Shown: one piece after another, positions 41,716 to 49,912 of the stretch
Layout: each line of letters opens with the position of its first letter
How positions within the stretch are numbered: position 1 is the stretch's first letter
Assembly: GCA_002723255.1 (NCBI GenBank)
Contig: PBNW01000031.1
Span: forward strand, 1 to 64,000
Direction of reading: 5' to 3'
DNA from: Pelagibacterium sp.
GTDB lineage: Bacteria; Pseudomonadota; Alphaproteobacteria; Rhizobiales; Devosiaceae
DNA length: 64,000 bases
Notes under the pieces: model-generated
The model's input: only the letters and a program-made list of their open reading frames with translations
Databases searched by the model: none
What the model was told of the DNA's origin: nothing
Program-made: the position numbers and the translations under genes

Positions 41716-42987
41716 TCACCGCATAAGACCCGGCAAAAAGGTCACGATCTGCGGGAAGATCACCATCAGAATGGTAATCCCCATCGTAATCGCCACAAAC
41801 GGCCAGATATCGACCTTGAACACCGAAATCTTGGCGATGTCGGCGGCGATGAACAATTGCAGCCCCACCGGTGGAGTAATCGTCCCCACCATGATGGTGA
41901 TGATGACGATCATGGCGAACTGGAGCTGATCGATCCCGAAACCTGCCACGAGCGGCATGAAAATCGGCACGAAGATCAGCATGGCCGCCGTGCCTTCCAC
42001 AAACAGCCCGATCACCAGAAACAGCCCGATGACGATCACCATGAACACCAGCGGATCGTCGGTCACCGCCCGCAGCCAGTCCTGCATCAAAAAGCCGAAC
42101 CCCGAAGTGGTCAGCGCAAAGCCGAACACCGAGCCCGCCGCGATGATGAACACCGGCACCGCCGTTGCCTCGACCGTTTCGGCAAGGATGGGCAGCATGT
42201 CTTTGGGTTTGAGTTCGCGATAGACCACGAAACCCAGAAACAGGGCATAGGCGCACGCGATCACCCCGGCTTCTGTCGGAGTGGTGGCGCCGCTGAAGAT
42301 TCCGCCCAGGATCAGCACCGGCGCCAGAAGCGCCGGGATCGCCGAAACCACCGGCCAGATACGCTTGGTCCAGGGCGTATAGTCGTCGCGCGGATAGCCC
42401 CGGCGCACCGCCAGAAACCACACCACCAGCATCATGCCGATGCCCACGATCAGCCCCGGCACGATCCCGGCCAGAAACAGGGCCCCGACCGAGATATTGG
42501 TCACCGACCCGTAGATCACCATGGTGATCGAGGGCGGGATGATCGCCCCGATGGTGGCCGAGGCCGAATTGACGCCGGCGGCAAAGCCCTTGTCATAGCC
42601 CTGCCGCTCCATATGCGGGATCAGGATGCGCCCCTGCGAAGCCGCGTCGGCGGTTGCCGAACCCGACATGCCGGCAAAAAAGATCGAGGCCAGCACGTCC
42701 ACCTGTGCCGTCCCGCCCGGCAGATGCCCCACGAATACCTTGGCAACACCCAACAGCCGGTCGGTCAGCCCGCCCCGGTTCATGATGACGGCGGCGAAGA
42801 TGAAAAACGGCACCGCCAGCAGCGTATAGGAGTTGACCGAGCCCAGCATGCGTTCGGCGACGATAGTGATGGGCAGCCCGCCCACAAACAGCGAGAGAAC
42901 CCCCGATACCAGCATTGCCGCGGCCACCGAGGTGCCGGTGAGCAGCAACACGACAAAGGAAGCCAGAAGCACTGCGAGTTCCATCAC
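41716..42987 (-). CDS. dctM: TRAP transporter large permease (DctM)
   Basis: 423 residues with about 12 hydrophobic segments typical of DctM: LLASFVVLLLTGTSVAAAML, LLAVPFFIFAAVIMNRGGLT, GMSGSATADAASQGRILIPH and IIPPSITMVIYGSVTNISVG. It is the Na+-driven translocation subunit. The start overlaps dctQ by 4 bp; genes run dctP-dctQ-dctM. Confidence 0.94.
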   Translation of the reverse strand: MMELAVLLASFVVLLLTGTSVAAAMLVSGVLSLFVGGLPITIVAERMLGSVNSYTLLAVPFFIFAAVIMNRGGLTDRLLGVAKVFVGHLPGGTAQVDVLASIFFAGMSGSATADAASQGRILIPHMERQGYDKGFAAGVNSASATIGAIIPPSITMVIYGSVTNISVGALFLAGIVPGLIVGIGMMLVVWFLAVRRGYPRDDYTPWTKRIWPVVSAIPALLAPVLILGGIFSGATTPTEAGVIACAYALFLGFVVYRELKPKDMLPILAETVEATAVPVFIIAAGSVFGFALTTSGFGFLMQDWLRAVTDDPLVFMVIVIGLFLVIGLFVEGTAAMLIFVPIFMPLVAGFGIDQLQFAMIVIITIMVGTITPPVGLQLFIAADIAKISVFKVDIWPFVAITMGITILMVIFPQIVTFLPGLMR

Positions 42988-43490
42988 AGCACCTCCATCT
43001 GGGTCGTCTCGGCCTTGGTGTGGCGGGTCATCAGCCCACGCACCACATAGACCAGCGCGATCAGCCCTCCCACCGGAACGGCGAGATAGAAAACGACGCG
43101 GGGCACGCCCTGCACCGTATAAAATGTCGTCGTACGATACTGCCAGGCCACCAGCACGCCCGAATAGAGCATCATGACCATGGCCGCCAGCTCGACAAGT
43201 CGCCGGAATTTATCGAACACGCTCCATGGCCGCTCGGGCAACAATCCGACCAGCGCATCGAGACGGATATGGGAATCGCGTGAAAAGGCCACGGCGATGC
43301 CCAGAAAGGTAATCCAGACAAAAAGGTAGCGGCTGACTTCCTCGGCCCAGGCCTGGGGATTGCCGAAAAAGTAACGCAGGACAACCTGTATGAAGGTCAG
43401 AAGGACGATGGCTGCGACCAGCGCCGACCCGACCGCAAGGAGCAGCCGCACGGGGCGGCTGTCCTTTTTGTCGGAGACCGGCTCGGTCAT
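42984..43490 (-). CDS. dctQ: TRAP transporter small permease (DctQ)
   Basis: 168 residues, four membrane helices, with the family signature FFGNPQAWAEEVSRYLFVWI. Overlaps both dctP and dctM by 4 bp, so the three genes form one translationally coupled unit. Confidence 0.93.
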   Translation of the reverse strand: MTEPVSDKKDSRPVRLLLAVGSALVAAIVLLTFIQVVLRYFFGNPQAWAEEVSRYLFVWITFLGIAVAFSRDSHIRLDALVGLLPERPWSVFDKFRRLVELAAMVMMLYSGVLVAWQYRTTTFYTVQGVPRVVFYLAVPVGGLIALVYVVRGLMTRHTKAETTQMEVL

Positions 43491-44473
43491 TGGGCCGCCA
43501 GAAGGTCGAGCAGTTCGGCCGCCCCGTCACCACGGGCCCGGATTTCCTCGATCAGGGGGGCCATCGCATCGCGGAATTCCTGCGGATCGGCGGGATCGGC
43601 CACCGTCACGCCCGCTTCGGTCAGCCGGTCATAGGCCGCTTCTTCGGCCGGGATCGACACGTCTTGGTCGAGCCACAATGTCGTCTGCAATCCCGCTTCC
43701 TTCATGAGCGCCTGATCGTCTTCCGACAGCGCCTCGAATTTCTGCTTGTTCATGGCAAACAGCATGGCGCCGAACATGTGCCCGGTCTTGAGCAGGGAAC
43801 CAGTCACTTCCTCGAAATGCATGTCGAGCGCCGTGGCGGGCGGAGAATCGAGCCCTTCGGCAACCCCGGTCTGCATTGCTGTATAAACCTCGCCCCAGGT
43901 CACCGGCGTGGGCCGGGCGCCCATCAACTCGAACATGCGGATAAAGACGTAGCTCTCGGGCGAACGGATGGTCATGCCGTCCATTTCGGCCATGGAGGTC
44001 GGCGGCGTATCGGCGGTAAACAGCAGATCGCGGAACCCGAGCCCGAAATAGCCGAGCACTTCGGTGTTGCTCGCTTCACGCAGGCCATCGGTCAGCCTTT
44101 GGCCGAATTCGCCGGCAAAGGCGTCCATGGCGTGTTCCCAGTCGCGGAACACGAAGGGCAGCGAGGTTATCGACATCGGCGCATAGGCGGAATCGATGAT
44201 ACCGGTCGAAGTAATGGAAATATCGACCGCCCCCTGGTTGACCAGATCGTAGGCCTCGCGTTCCTGGCCAAGCTGTGCGGCGGGGAAAACCCGGATGGTG
44301 ATCCGTCCGTCACTCATCTCCCCCACCAGTTCGGCAAAATGATTGGCCGCGAGATCGGCGGCGCCCCCAACGGCGTGGTGATGACCCAGCCGGAAGGTCT
44401 GGGCATTGGCCAGACCCGGCATCATGGCAGCAACCACAAGCGCGGCAGTGCCCAACAAGCGCGATAGACCCAT
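43487..44473 (-). CDS. dctP: TRAP substrate-binding protein (DctP)
   Basis: 328 residues from ATG 44473 (AAAGGAGAG upstream). A signal peptide (MGLSRLLGTAALVVAAMMPG) is followed by the DctP fold: FRLGHHHAVGGAADLAANHF, RITIRVFPAAQLGQEREAYD, and the substrate-carboxylate Arg region GMTIRSPESYVFIRMFELMG, GARPTPVTWGEVYTAMQTGV. The ligand is probably a carboxylate; the upstream M24 peptidase gene suggests a link to a peptide-like or amide-bearing compound, which is inference. Confidence 0.93.
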   Translation of the reverse strand: MGLSRLLGTAALVVAAMMPGLANAQTFRLGHHHAVGGAADLAANHFAELVGEMSDGRITIRVFPAAQLGQEREAYDLVNQGAVDISITSTGIIDSAYAPMSITSLPFVFRDWEHAMDAFAGEFGQRLTDGLREASNTEVLGYFGLGFRDLLFTADTPPTSMAEMDGMTIRSPESYVFIRMFELMGARPTPVTWGEVYTAMQTGVAEGLDSPPATALDMHFEEVTGSLLKTGHMFGAMLFAMNKQKFEALSEDDQALMKEAGLQTTLWLDQDVSIPAEEAAYDRLTEAGVTVADPADPQEFRDAMAPLIEEIRARGDGAAELLDLLAAQ

Positions 44474-44513
44474 GATATTCTCTCCTTTGATTTTGTTCTG
44501 ATGTCCCATTCAA

Positions 44514-44545
44514 AAAGAGCCACGGCCCCTCAGCCGCAGCTCTTT
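44514..44545 (-). terminator. Possible terminator between the M24 peptidase gene and dctP
   Basis: Stem AAAGAGC / GCTCTTT with an inner GG..CC pairing; on the minus strand it is followed by TTTTTG. It lies 5 bp after the M24 gene stop, so dctP may be partly uncoupled from that gene. Confidence 0.6.
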
Positions 44546-44550
44546 GAAAT

Positions 44551-45687
44551 TCAGTAGGTGATCGTCTGGCCGATCACGGGAAGCTCCCGTGGTGCCAGGC
44601 CGAGTGTGAGGAGCCTGAAGCCGGTATCGGTCACCACCAGAAGGTCTTCGGTGTGATACATCGCTCCATCCTCGTCGCGGGTGCCGGGCTCGATGTTGAT
44701 GACCATGCCCGGCTTGAGCGGCGTCTTGTCGCCCGGTCGCAGCATCGGGGTTTCGTGCAATTCCACCCCGAAGCTATGCCCGATATGGGGCATGTGGAAA
44801 GGGATGCCGTGCTTGTCGAACTCGGCAACGCACAGGTGAAACAGATCTTCGGCCAGAACGCCGGGTTTTACCGCTTCGATTGTCGCCTTCTGGGCATCGC
44901 ACAATGCGGCATAGGTCTGTTTCTGCATGTCGGAGGGTGAGCCGGCCGAATAGGTGCGGGCGAAATCGCTCGCATAGGCGCCATACGTGCCGCCCACGTC
45001 GAACCGGATCGTTTCGCCTTCCTGGGGGAATTTGTCGATCTCGGCGATGTGGTGCGGCTCGGCGGTGCGTTCCCCGCTCGAAAAGCACATGAACAGCGTG
45101 CCGTCGGCGCCGCCCTGGATGATGTTGGTGGCGATCCTGTCGGCCATCTGGCGCTCGGAATCCCCGAGCTTTGCCGCGGCCATGGCATCGAGCACGGCCT
45201 GGTGGGTCTGCTTTGTGGTCTTTTCGAGCAGGTCCACTTCCATGTCGGTCTTGATGGCGCGGACGGCGGCGATCTCTTCTGTGGTGTTGACCAGCGTCAG
45301 CTCAGGCAATGCCGCCATCAGCCGCGCATGTGAGCTGGCGGGCAGATAGTCGAGGTCCATGCCAAGCCGCCCCTTGCCCAGGCCGGCGCCCTTGAGCGCC
45401 TCGATCAGCATGTCGATGGGATTGTCGGCAAATTCGATATAGGTGCGCAGGTCGGTGATCCAGCTTTCCGACCGGGTGGTTCCCTCCTCGATCTTGCAGA
45501 TCACGGCGAAGGGGTCGGCGTTGACCGGCAGCACGGCGAAGGCCTGGCGCGGTCGGATCTGCTTGACGGTCAGCACATAGGCGCCGGTCACGTAGGTGAA
45601 ATTTTCCGGGCTCATGGCAATCAGGGCATCAAGGCCATGTGCCTTTGCCAACTGCATCAAACCATCCCGGTTGGGTACAAACTTCAT
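44551..45687 (-). CDS. M24-family metallopeptidase (Xaa-Pro dipeptidase-like)
   Basis: 378 residues from ATG 45687 (AGGA upstream). N-terminal creatinase-like domain (residues 1-150) and a pita-bread catalytic domain with the five metal ligands in RFDVGGTYGAYASDFARTYS, PHIGHSFGVELHE and VINIEPGTRDEDGAMYHTED. Enzymes of this fold hydrolyse Xaa-Pro dipeptides, creatine or other amide compounds. Upstream of a TRAP transporter and divergent from a MarR-type gene, it is likely the catabolic enzyme for the imported compound. The substrate is unknown. Confidence 0.87.
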   Translation of the reverse strand: MKFVPNRDGLMQLAKAHGLDALIAMSPENFTYVTGAYVLTVKQIRPRQAFAVLPVNADPFAVICKIEEGTTRSESWITDLRTYIEFADNPIDMLIEALKGAGLGKGRLGMDLDYLPASSHARLMAALPELTLVNTTEEIAAVRAIKTDMEVDLLEKTTKQTHQAVLDAMAAAKLGDSERQMADRIATNIIQGGADGTLFMCFSSGERTAEPHHIAEIDKFPQEGETIRFDVGGTYGAYASDFARTYSAGSPSDMQKQTYAALCDAQKATIEAVKPGVLAEDLFHLCVAEFDKHGIPFHMPHIGHSFGVELHETPMLRPGDKTPLKPGMVINIEPGTRDEDGAMYHTEDLLVVTDTGFRLLTLGLAPRELPVIGQTITY

Positions 45688-45770
45688 AGTCACTTTTCCT
45701 CGCTTTGCGACCCGAAGGCCGTGTACCTCCTTACGCTTGCATCATTCTAAATACATTTCAACGGTAATTT

Positions 45771-45816
45771 GCATTCAATAAGTGCCCAATATAGGTGCAT
45801 AATGCTTATTGATTGC
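45771..45816. promoter_or_regulatory. Inverted repeat in the M24/MarR divergent promoter region
   Basis: GCATTCAATAAG (45771-45782) and CTTATTGATTGC (45805-45816) pair at 11 of 12 positions with a 22-bp spacer. The region is AT-rich compared with its surroundings. It is the best candidate operator for the adjacent MarR-type regulator. Confidence 0.6.
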
Positions 45817-45903
45817 GCACCAAAAACAAACATTGTATGGCAGCGCAAACCACAAAAAATCTGCTAGAGGAGATGGTAAGTGTTAATCAGCCTGGAGGGT
45901 GTG

Positions 45904-46413
45904 ATGTCTCCGAAGTCCGATCTGGACACCGATGCCGTGATCATGGAAAATTCCCAGCTCATGACCCAGTTCGAGCAGGCGCTCAGCGTCTCCAAGAACG
46001 CTTTCGAGCAGTGGGTCGTGCGCTGCGGCGCTGCGGCGGGGATGAAGGGCTATTCGGCTCTCGAACTGCTTGTATTGCACAAGGTATCGGGCAAGGAGCG
46101 TCCCAAGCGGATCGCCGACATCTGCTTTTCGATCAAGATCGAGGACACGCACCTCGTGTCCTACGCCCTGCGCAAGCTGGCCAAGGCCGGCTACGTCCAG
46201 AGCCGCAAGCAGGGCAAGGAAACCTTCTATTCGGCCACGCCGGCGGGCGGCGAGGTGATCGATCGCTACAAGGCCGTGCGGCGCAAATATCTCATCCGCT
46301 CGCTCTCGATGCTGTCCTCGAGCGAGGTCGATCTCGAACATCTCGCCTCGATCCTGCATGCACTTTCGGGCATTTACGAACAGGCCGCCCGCAACGTCGA
46401 GTATTCGCTTTAG
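45904..46413 (+). CDS. MarR-type winged-helix regulator
   Basis: 169 residues from ATG 45904, preceded by GGAGGG. A winged helix is visible in ELLVLHKVSGKERPKRIADI, EDTHLVSYALRKLAKAGYVQ and SRKQGKETFYSATPAGGEVI. It starts 216 bp from the divergent M24 gene, and probably controls the M24-TRAP genes. The unusually long N-terminal helix (about 45 residues) would give a dimer interface. Confidence 0.82.
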   Translation: MSPKSDLDTDAVIMENSQLMTQFEQALSVSKNAFEQWVVRCGAAAGMKGYSALELLVLHKVSGKERPKRIADICFSIKIEDTHLVSYALRKLAKAGYVQSRKQGKETFYSATPAGGEVIDRYKAVRRKYLIRSLSMLSSSEVDLEHLASILHALSGIYEQAARNVEYSL

Positions 46414-46430
46414 CGTTTCAGCACAAAAAA

Positions 46431-46455
46431 GCCCCGCCGGAATTGCCGGCGAGGC
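46431..46455. terminator. Bidirectional terminator after the MarR gene
   Basis: GCCCCGCCGG / CCGGCGAGGC stem (one mismatch) with a 5-nt loop; TTTG follows on the plus strand and six Ts follow on the minus strand. It lies 17 bp after the MarR stop. Confidence 0.82.
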
Positions 46456-46462
46456 TTTGTCG

Positions 46463-46569
46463 CTAGAGCGTGTCCAGCAAAAGTGGAAACGGTTTTGCGG
46501 TTCGGACACGCGATAAAACAAGGGTTTAGAGCAAAGGATTTGAGTCAATCAAATCCTGAACGGCTCTAG
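46463..46569. repeat. Palindromic intergenic element, copy 4 (most complete, 107 bp)
   Basis: CTAG-bounded. First part: GAGCGTGTCCAGCAAAAGTG ... GCGGTTCGGACACGCGATAA (arms CGTGTCC/GGACACG). Second part: AGGATTTGAGTCAATCAAAT CC with arms GGATTTGA/TCAAATCC, and GAGC..GCTC ends. Its reverse complement matches copy 1; copies 2 and 3 match its first part. It sits between the MarR and SCO genes. Confidence 0.88.
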
Positions 46570-46582
46570 ACATGGTTCGCGA

Positions 46583-47209
46583 TCAGCCCTCGGCGATCAG
46601 CCGCCGGATCTTGCCCAGCGCCGCATCGGGGTTTTCCTGATAGGCGATGGTGCCGAACAATTGCCCGGCACTGTCGATCAGGAACACGGACGCCGTGTGG
46701 TTGACGTTGTACCCGCCGCCCTCGAGCGGCGCCTTTTCGGCAAACACGCCCCAGGCATCGATGATCTTGTCGACTTCCGCGGGCTCGCCGGTGATCCCGG
46801 TGATCCGCTCGGAGACCCAGCCCACATATTCGCCCAGCACCTCAGGCGTGTCGCGTTCGGGATCGACCGAGACGAAAAAACCGTTCACCGCATCGGCGTC
46901 GTCGCCCAGTTCGGCGTACCAGTGCTGCATGTCGGCGAGCGTGGTCGGGCACACATCGGGGCAATGGGTGAACCCGAAAAACACCATCGAGGGCTTTCCG
47001 GTAAACACCGTCTGGTCCACCGGCGACCCGGTATGGTCGACAAGCTGGTAGTCGCCGGCTCCGTATTGGCCTTCGGGCGCCGCCGCCAGCTGGGTGGAGG
47101 GGCCGGGACGCATCTGGGTCGAATACCACAGAACCCCCGCCCCGGCGGCCGCAACCACGACAAGGGTCCAGAGCACGATCCGCACTGTGTGAAGCATCGA
47201 ATTGGCCAT
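46583..47209 (-). CDS. SCO1/SenC/PrrC-type copper metallochaperone
   Basis: 208 residues. N-terminal anchor (IVLWTLVVVAAAGAGVLWYS) and thioredoxin fold with copper-binding CPDVCPTTLADM and the distant His in GGYNVNHTASVFLID. It delivers copper to the CuA site of cytochrome oxidase or handles periplasmic thiols. It follows the YcnI-PCuAC gene by 4 bp, a typical copper-delivery operon. ATG 47209 was used; an in-frame start 18 bp upstream is possible. Confidence 0.93.
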   Translation of the reverse strand: MANSMLHTVRIVLWTLVVVAAAGAGVLWYSTQMRPGPSTQLAAAPEGQYGAGDYQLVDHTGSPVDQTVFTGKPSMVFFGFTHCPDVCPTTLADMQHWYAELGDDADAVNGFFVSVDPERDTPEVLGEYVGWVSERITGITGEPAEVDKIIDAWGVFAEKAPLEGGGYNVNHTASVFLIDSAGQLFGTIAYQENPDAALGKIRRLIAEG

Positions 47210-47213
47210 CGGA

Positions 47214-48092
47214 TCAGTGCCCCTCATGGCTGGACATATCCATGCCCGATGCCCCGAAGGCCTGCACCGCCAGGTCGATCTCGACCGCCCCGGCCCTCTC
47301 GAACACCAGCGTCACCGGCACGCTCTCGCCTTGAACGAAGGGCTGGGAAATGTTCATGAACATCATGTGCAGCCCGCCCGGGGCCAGCGTCACCGTCTCA
47401 CCGGCCGGAATCTCCAGCCCCTCGGGCAAGTGCCGCATGTCCATCACGTCATTGACCACCGCCATCTCGTGGATCTGCACATCGGGCGAAAACGACGATT
47501 GCGCCGAGACCAGCCGGTCGGCCTCGTCCCCCGTGTTGGGGATCGTCACATAGCCCCCGCCAACCGGCGCGTTGGGCAGCGTGGCGCGGGTAAAGGCGCC
47601 GGACAGTTCCAGATCGCCAACCGTGATGGTGTCGCCGCCATGGTGTCCGTGATCGGCCGGTGCGTCGCCCAGGCTCACCGCCGGCTCCCATCCCAGCACG
47701 ACATCGCCACACATCTGCTCGACGGCAAACAGAATATCGGTCTCGGGCAGATCGTCCGCGAATGTGCCGGTAAAGGCGAAGGTCTCGTGCCCGTCATCGG
47801 GCACCGCGCCGCCCGACCAGACGATCTGGCTGCCTTCGCCATCGTTGCCCGGCGTTTCCAGCGTCCAGCCGTCCTTGGCCTCGGCGCTCACATCGGTAAA
47901 GCCGTGAGGCAGCGTGACGCGAATTGTATCGGTTGGTGCGCCGTCGCAGCCATGGGGCAGAACCAGCACACCCCGGAACTGTTCACCGGGCGCCGATTGC
48001 GCGGTCTCGAAACTCATATGCGCCATGGCGGGCGATGCGATGGCAAGTGCGGAAGCGGCGGCAAGCGCCGCGCGGGAAGCGATGCGGATCAT
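47214..48092 (-). CDS. YcnI (DUF1775)-PCuAC fusion copper-handling protein
   Basis: 292 residues. After a signal peptide the mature protein starts AHMSFETAQSAPG, the His-first YcnI metal site, and continues with LVLPHGCDGAPTDTIRVTLP and VVLGWEPAVSL (DUF1775, about residues 20-165). The PCuAC domain (about 175-275) has the complete Cu(I) motif: IHEM near VQIHEMAVVNDVMDM, then MRHLPEGLEIPAGE and GLHMMFMN. A Met/His tail (SGMDMSSHEGH) follows. It would collect copper and pass it to the SCO protein encoded next. Confidence 0.92.
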   Translation of the reverse strand: MIRIASRAALAAASALAIASPAMAHMSFETAQSAPGEQFRGVLVLPHGCDGAPTDTIRVTLPHGFTDVSAEAKDGWTLETPGNDGEGSQIVWSGGAVPDDGHETFAFTGTFADDLPETDILFAVEQMCGDVVLGWEPAVSLGDAPADHGHHGGDTITVGDLELSGAFTRATLPNAPVGGGYVTIPNTGDEADRLVSAQSSFSPDVQIHEMAVVNDVMDMRHLPEGLEIPAGETVTLAPGGLHMMFMNISQPFVQGESVPVTLVFERAGAVEIDLAVQAFGASGMDMSSHEGH

Positions 48093-48136
48093 GAGTGATC
48101 TCCAGCATAATAGAGGACTGAACGGTATTTTTGGGT

Positions 48137-48490
48137 TCAGGCCAGAGCCGGCGGCGCCCGCGACTTGTGGATCGAGAACGGGTGCTGTTCGACCACCAGA
48201 TCGTCGGCAAGCGTAAATCGGGCCCGCGTAAACCGGGCATAGGCAGGCTCGGACACACAGGGCACCGGCGGCAGATCGGCGATACCGGCCCGGCAGGCAT
48301 GGCATGGCGCGTGGCCGCTGCCGTCTTCGTCGGGCGCTCCGCCACAGAACGAAAGATCGGCCACCGAGACTGAAAAACCGTCATCGGGCACATCGAGAAC
48401 AATGGGCTGATGGGCGAACGAGAGAAACACCACCGCCAGCACGGCCAGCGCCTTGATGATTTCTGTGCCAATGTCGCGTGCAAGGCCCAT
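48137..48490 (-). CDS. DUF2946-like small membrane-associated protein of the copper cluster
   Basis: 117 residues from ATG 48490 (MGLARDIGTEIIKALAVLAV); a longer frame reaches 48571. One N-terminal hydrophobic segment is followed by a Cys/His-rich stretch (LSFCGGAPDEDGSGHAPCHA, CRAGIADLPPVPC), as in DUF2946 proteins that accompany copper chaperone genes. It lies 44 bp upstream of the YcnI-PCuAC gene. Role unknown, metal binding likely. Confidence 0.62.
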   Translation of the reverse strand: MGLARDIGTEIIKALAVLAVVFLSFAHQPIVLDVPDDGFSVSVADLSFCGGAPDEDGSGHAPCHACRAGIADLPPVPCVSEPAYARFTRARFTLADDLVVEQHPFSIHKSRAPPALA

Positions 48491-48843
48491 GCCCACGCTT
48501 TCCCGCCATTCCGATCCCAGCGCTTTTACAGCAAAGGCACAAAAAGCCAATGCGGCTTTTTGTGCCCGCATCCCTGCGCTTGCGCGCTCAACGGCGCGAC
48601 CAATTTAGTCATACTTTTTGACCTATTTTTGGCCTTTCCAATCGCTTTCCTCCTCCGTCTTCGGCGGCCCATGCCGGCCGCTATGGGCAAAATGTAACCG
48701 ATAACAGGCCGCAATTCCGGGCTTTAATGTTCCCGGGTGCACAAGTTTTTCGGGCTTTACATATAGTAATACTATATGCAATCTTCCTTTCCGCGGCACG
48801 GCCAGGGGGAGGCTCTGGTCGGCGCCATCAGGAGGAAAAATTC
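48491..48843. other. Divergent intergenic region between the copper cluster and ytfQ
   Basis: 353 bp. The first ~110 bp could encode an N-terminal extension of the DUF2946-like protein. The middle is AT-rich (CATACTTTTTGACCTATTTT). The right part holds the palindrome at 48760-48778 and a strong AGGAGG ribosome site before ytfQ. Nothing else recognised. Confidence 0.6.
48760..48778. promoter_or_regulatory. Perfect 19-bp palindrome upstream of ytfQ
   Basis: CATATAGTA-A-TACTATATG, 65 bp before the ytfQ start and AT-rich against a GC-rich background. Likely operator for a sugar-responsive regulator not encoded in this window. Confidence 0.72.
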
Positions 48844-49818
48844 ATGAAATTGTTCAAGCAGCTTGCGCTCGGCGTGAGCACATTTGCCCTACTGGGGTCC
48901 GCCGCCATGGCGCAGGAAGGCCTTGAAGGCATGACCATCGGCTTCTCGCAGATCGGCTCGGAATCGGGCTGGCGCGCCGCCGAAACCTCGGTCACCCGCC
49001 AGCAGGCCGAGGAATGGGGCGTCAACCTGCAGTTCTCGGACGCCCAGCAGCGCCAGGAAAACCAGATTCGCGCCATCCGCTCGTTCGTCGCGCAGGGCGT
49101 CGATGCCATCCTGCTCGCCCCCGTGGTCGCCACCGGCTGGGAAGAGGTTCTGAGCGAGGCCAAAGACGCCGACATTCCCGTGGTGCTGCTCGACCGCGGC
49201 ATCGAGGCGCCCGAAGATCTCTATCTCACCTCCGTCGCATCCGATCAGGTCCTTGAAGGCCGCGTCGCGGGCGAGTGGCTGGCCGAAACGGTCGGTGACG
49301 AAGACTGCCGCGTCGTCGAACTTCAGGGCACCGTGGGCTCCTCGCCCGCCATCAACCGCAAGCAGGGCTTTGAAGAAGCCATCGCCGAACACGACAATAT
49401 CGAGATCGTGCGCTCCCAGACCGGCGATTTCACCCGCGCCCTGGGCAAGCAGGTGATGGAAGGCTTTTTGCGCGCCGAAAACGGCGGCCAGGACATCTGC
49501 GCCCTTTACGCCCACAATGACGATATGGCCGTGGGCGCCATCCAGGCCATCAGCGAAGCGGGCCTGAACCCGGGCGAAGACATTCTGGTGGTCTCGATCG
49601 ACGCCGTCCCCGATATCTTCACCGCCATTGCGGCGGGCGATGCCAATGCCACGGTGGAACTCACCCCCAACATGGCCGGTCCCGCTTTCGAGGCGCTGGC
49701 CGCCTATCTCAACGATGGTGTCGAACCCGAAAAGTTCATCATCACCGAGTCCAAGCTCTATACGGCCGAGGACGATCCTGAAGGCGAAGCCGAACGCCGC
49801 CGCGATCTGGGGTATTGA
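48844..49818 (+). CDS. ytfQ: Galactofuranose-type ABC transporter substrate-binding protein
   Basis: 324 residues from ATG 48844 (AGGAGG 8 nt upstream). A signal peptide ends SAAMAQEG. The mature protein is close to E. coli YtfQ as I recall it: IGFSQIGSESGWRAAETSVT, RQENQIRAIRSFVAQGVDAI, LAPVVATGWEEVLSEAKDAD, VELQGTVGSSPAINRKQGF and ANATVELTPNMAGPAFEALA. It binds galactofuranose or a similar sugar for the ATPase/permease genes downstream. Confidence 0.94.
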   Translation: MKLFKQLALGVSTFALLGSAAMAQEGLEGMTIGFSQIGSESGWRAAETSVTRQQAEEWGVNLQFSDAQQRQENQIRAIRSFVAQGVDAILLAPVVATGWEEVLSEAKDADIPVVLLDRGIEAPEDLYLTSVASDQVLEGRVAGEWLAETVGDEDCRVVELQGTVGSSPAINRKQGFEEAIAEHDNIEIVRSQTGDFTRALGKQVMEGFLRAENGGQDICALYAHNDDMAVGAIQAISEAGLNPGEDILVVSIDAVPDIFTAIAAGDANATVELTPNMAGPAFEALAAYLNDGVEPEKFIITESKLYTAEDDPEGEAERRRDLGY

Positions 49819-49824
49819 TCCCAA

Positions 49825-49849
49825 GCGGGGGAGCCCTTCGCTCCCCCGC
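49825..49849 (+). terminator. Stable hairpin between ytfQ and ytfR
   Basis: Perfect 10-bp stem GCGGGGGAGC / GCTCCCCCGC, 5-nt loop, 6 bp after the ytfQ stop, no U-tract. Such hairpins after binding-protein genes usually stabilise the upstream mRNA and lower expression of the distal genes. Confidence 0.75.
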
Positions 49850-49912
49850 CCACACCTCGCCCGAGGCGAAACAGAGGTCCGATGAGGAGCGCGGCGCCCG
49901 CTCTTACGGCCA

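Noticed and set aside
41434-43050. Plus-strand open frame of 538 codons opposite dctM
   Set aside because: Low-complexity His/Asp/Arg translation typical of antisense frames; dctM is unambiguous.
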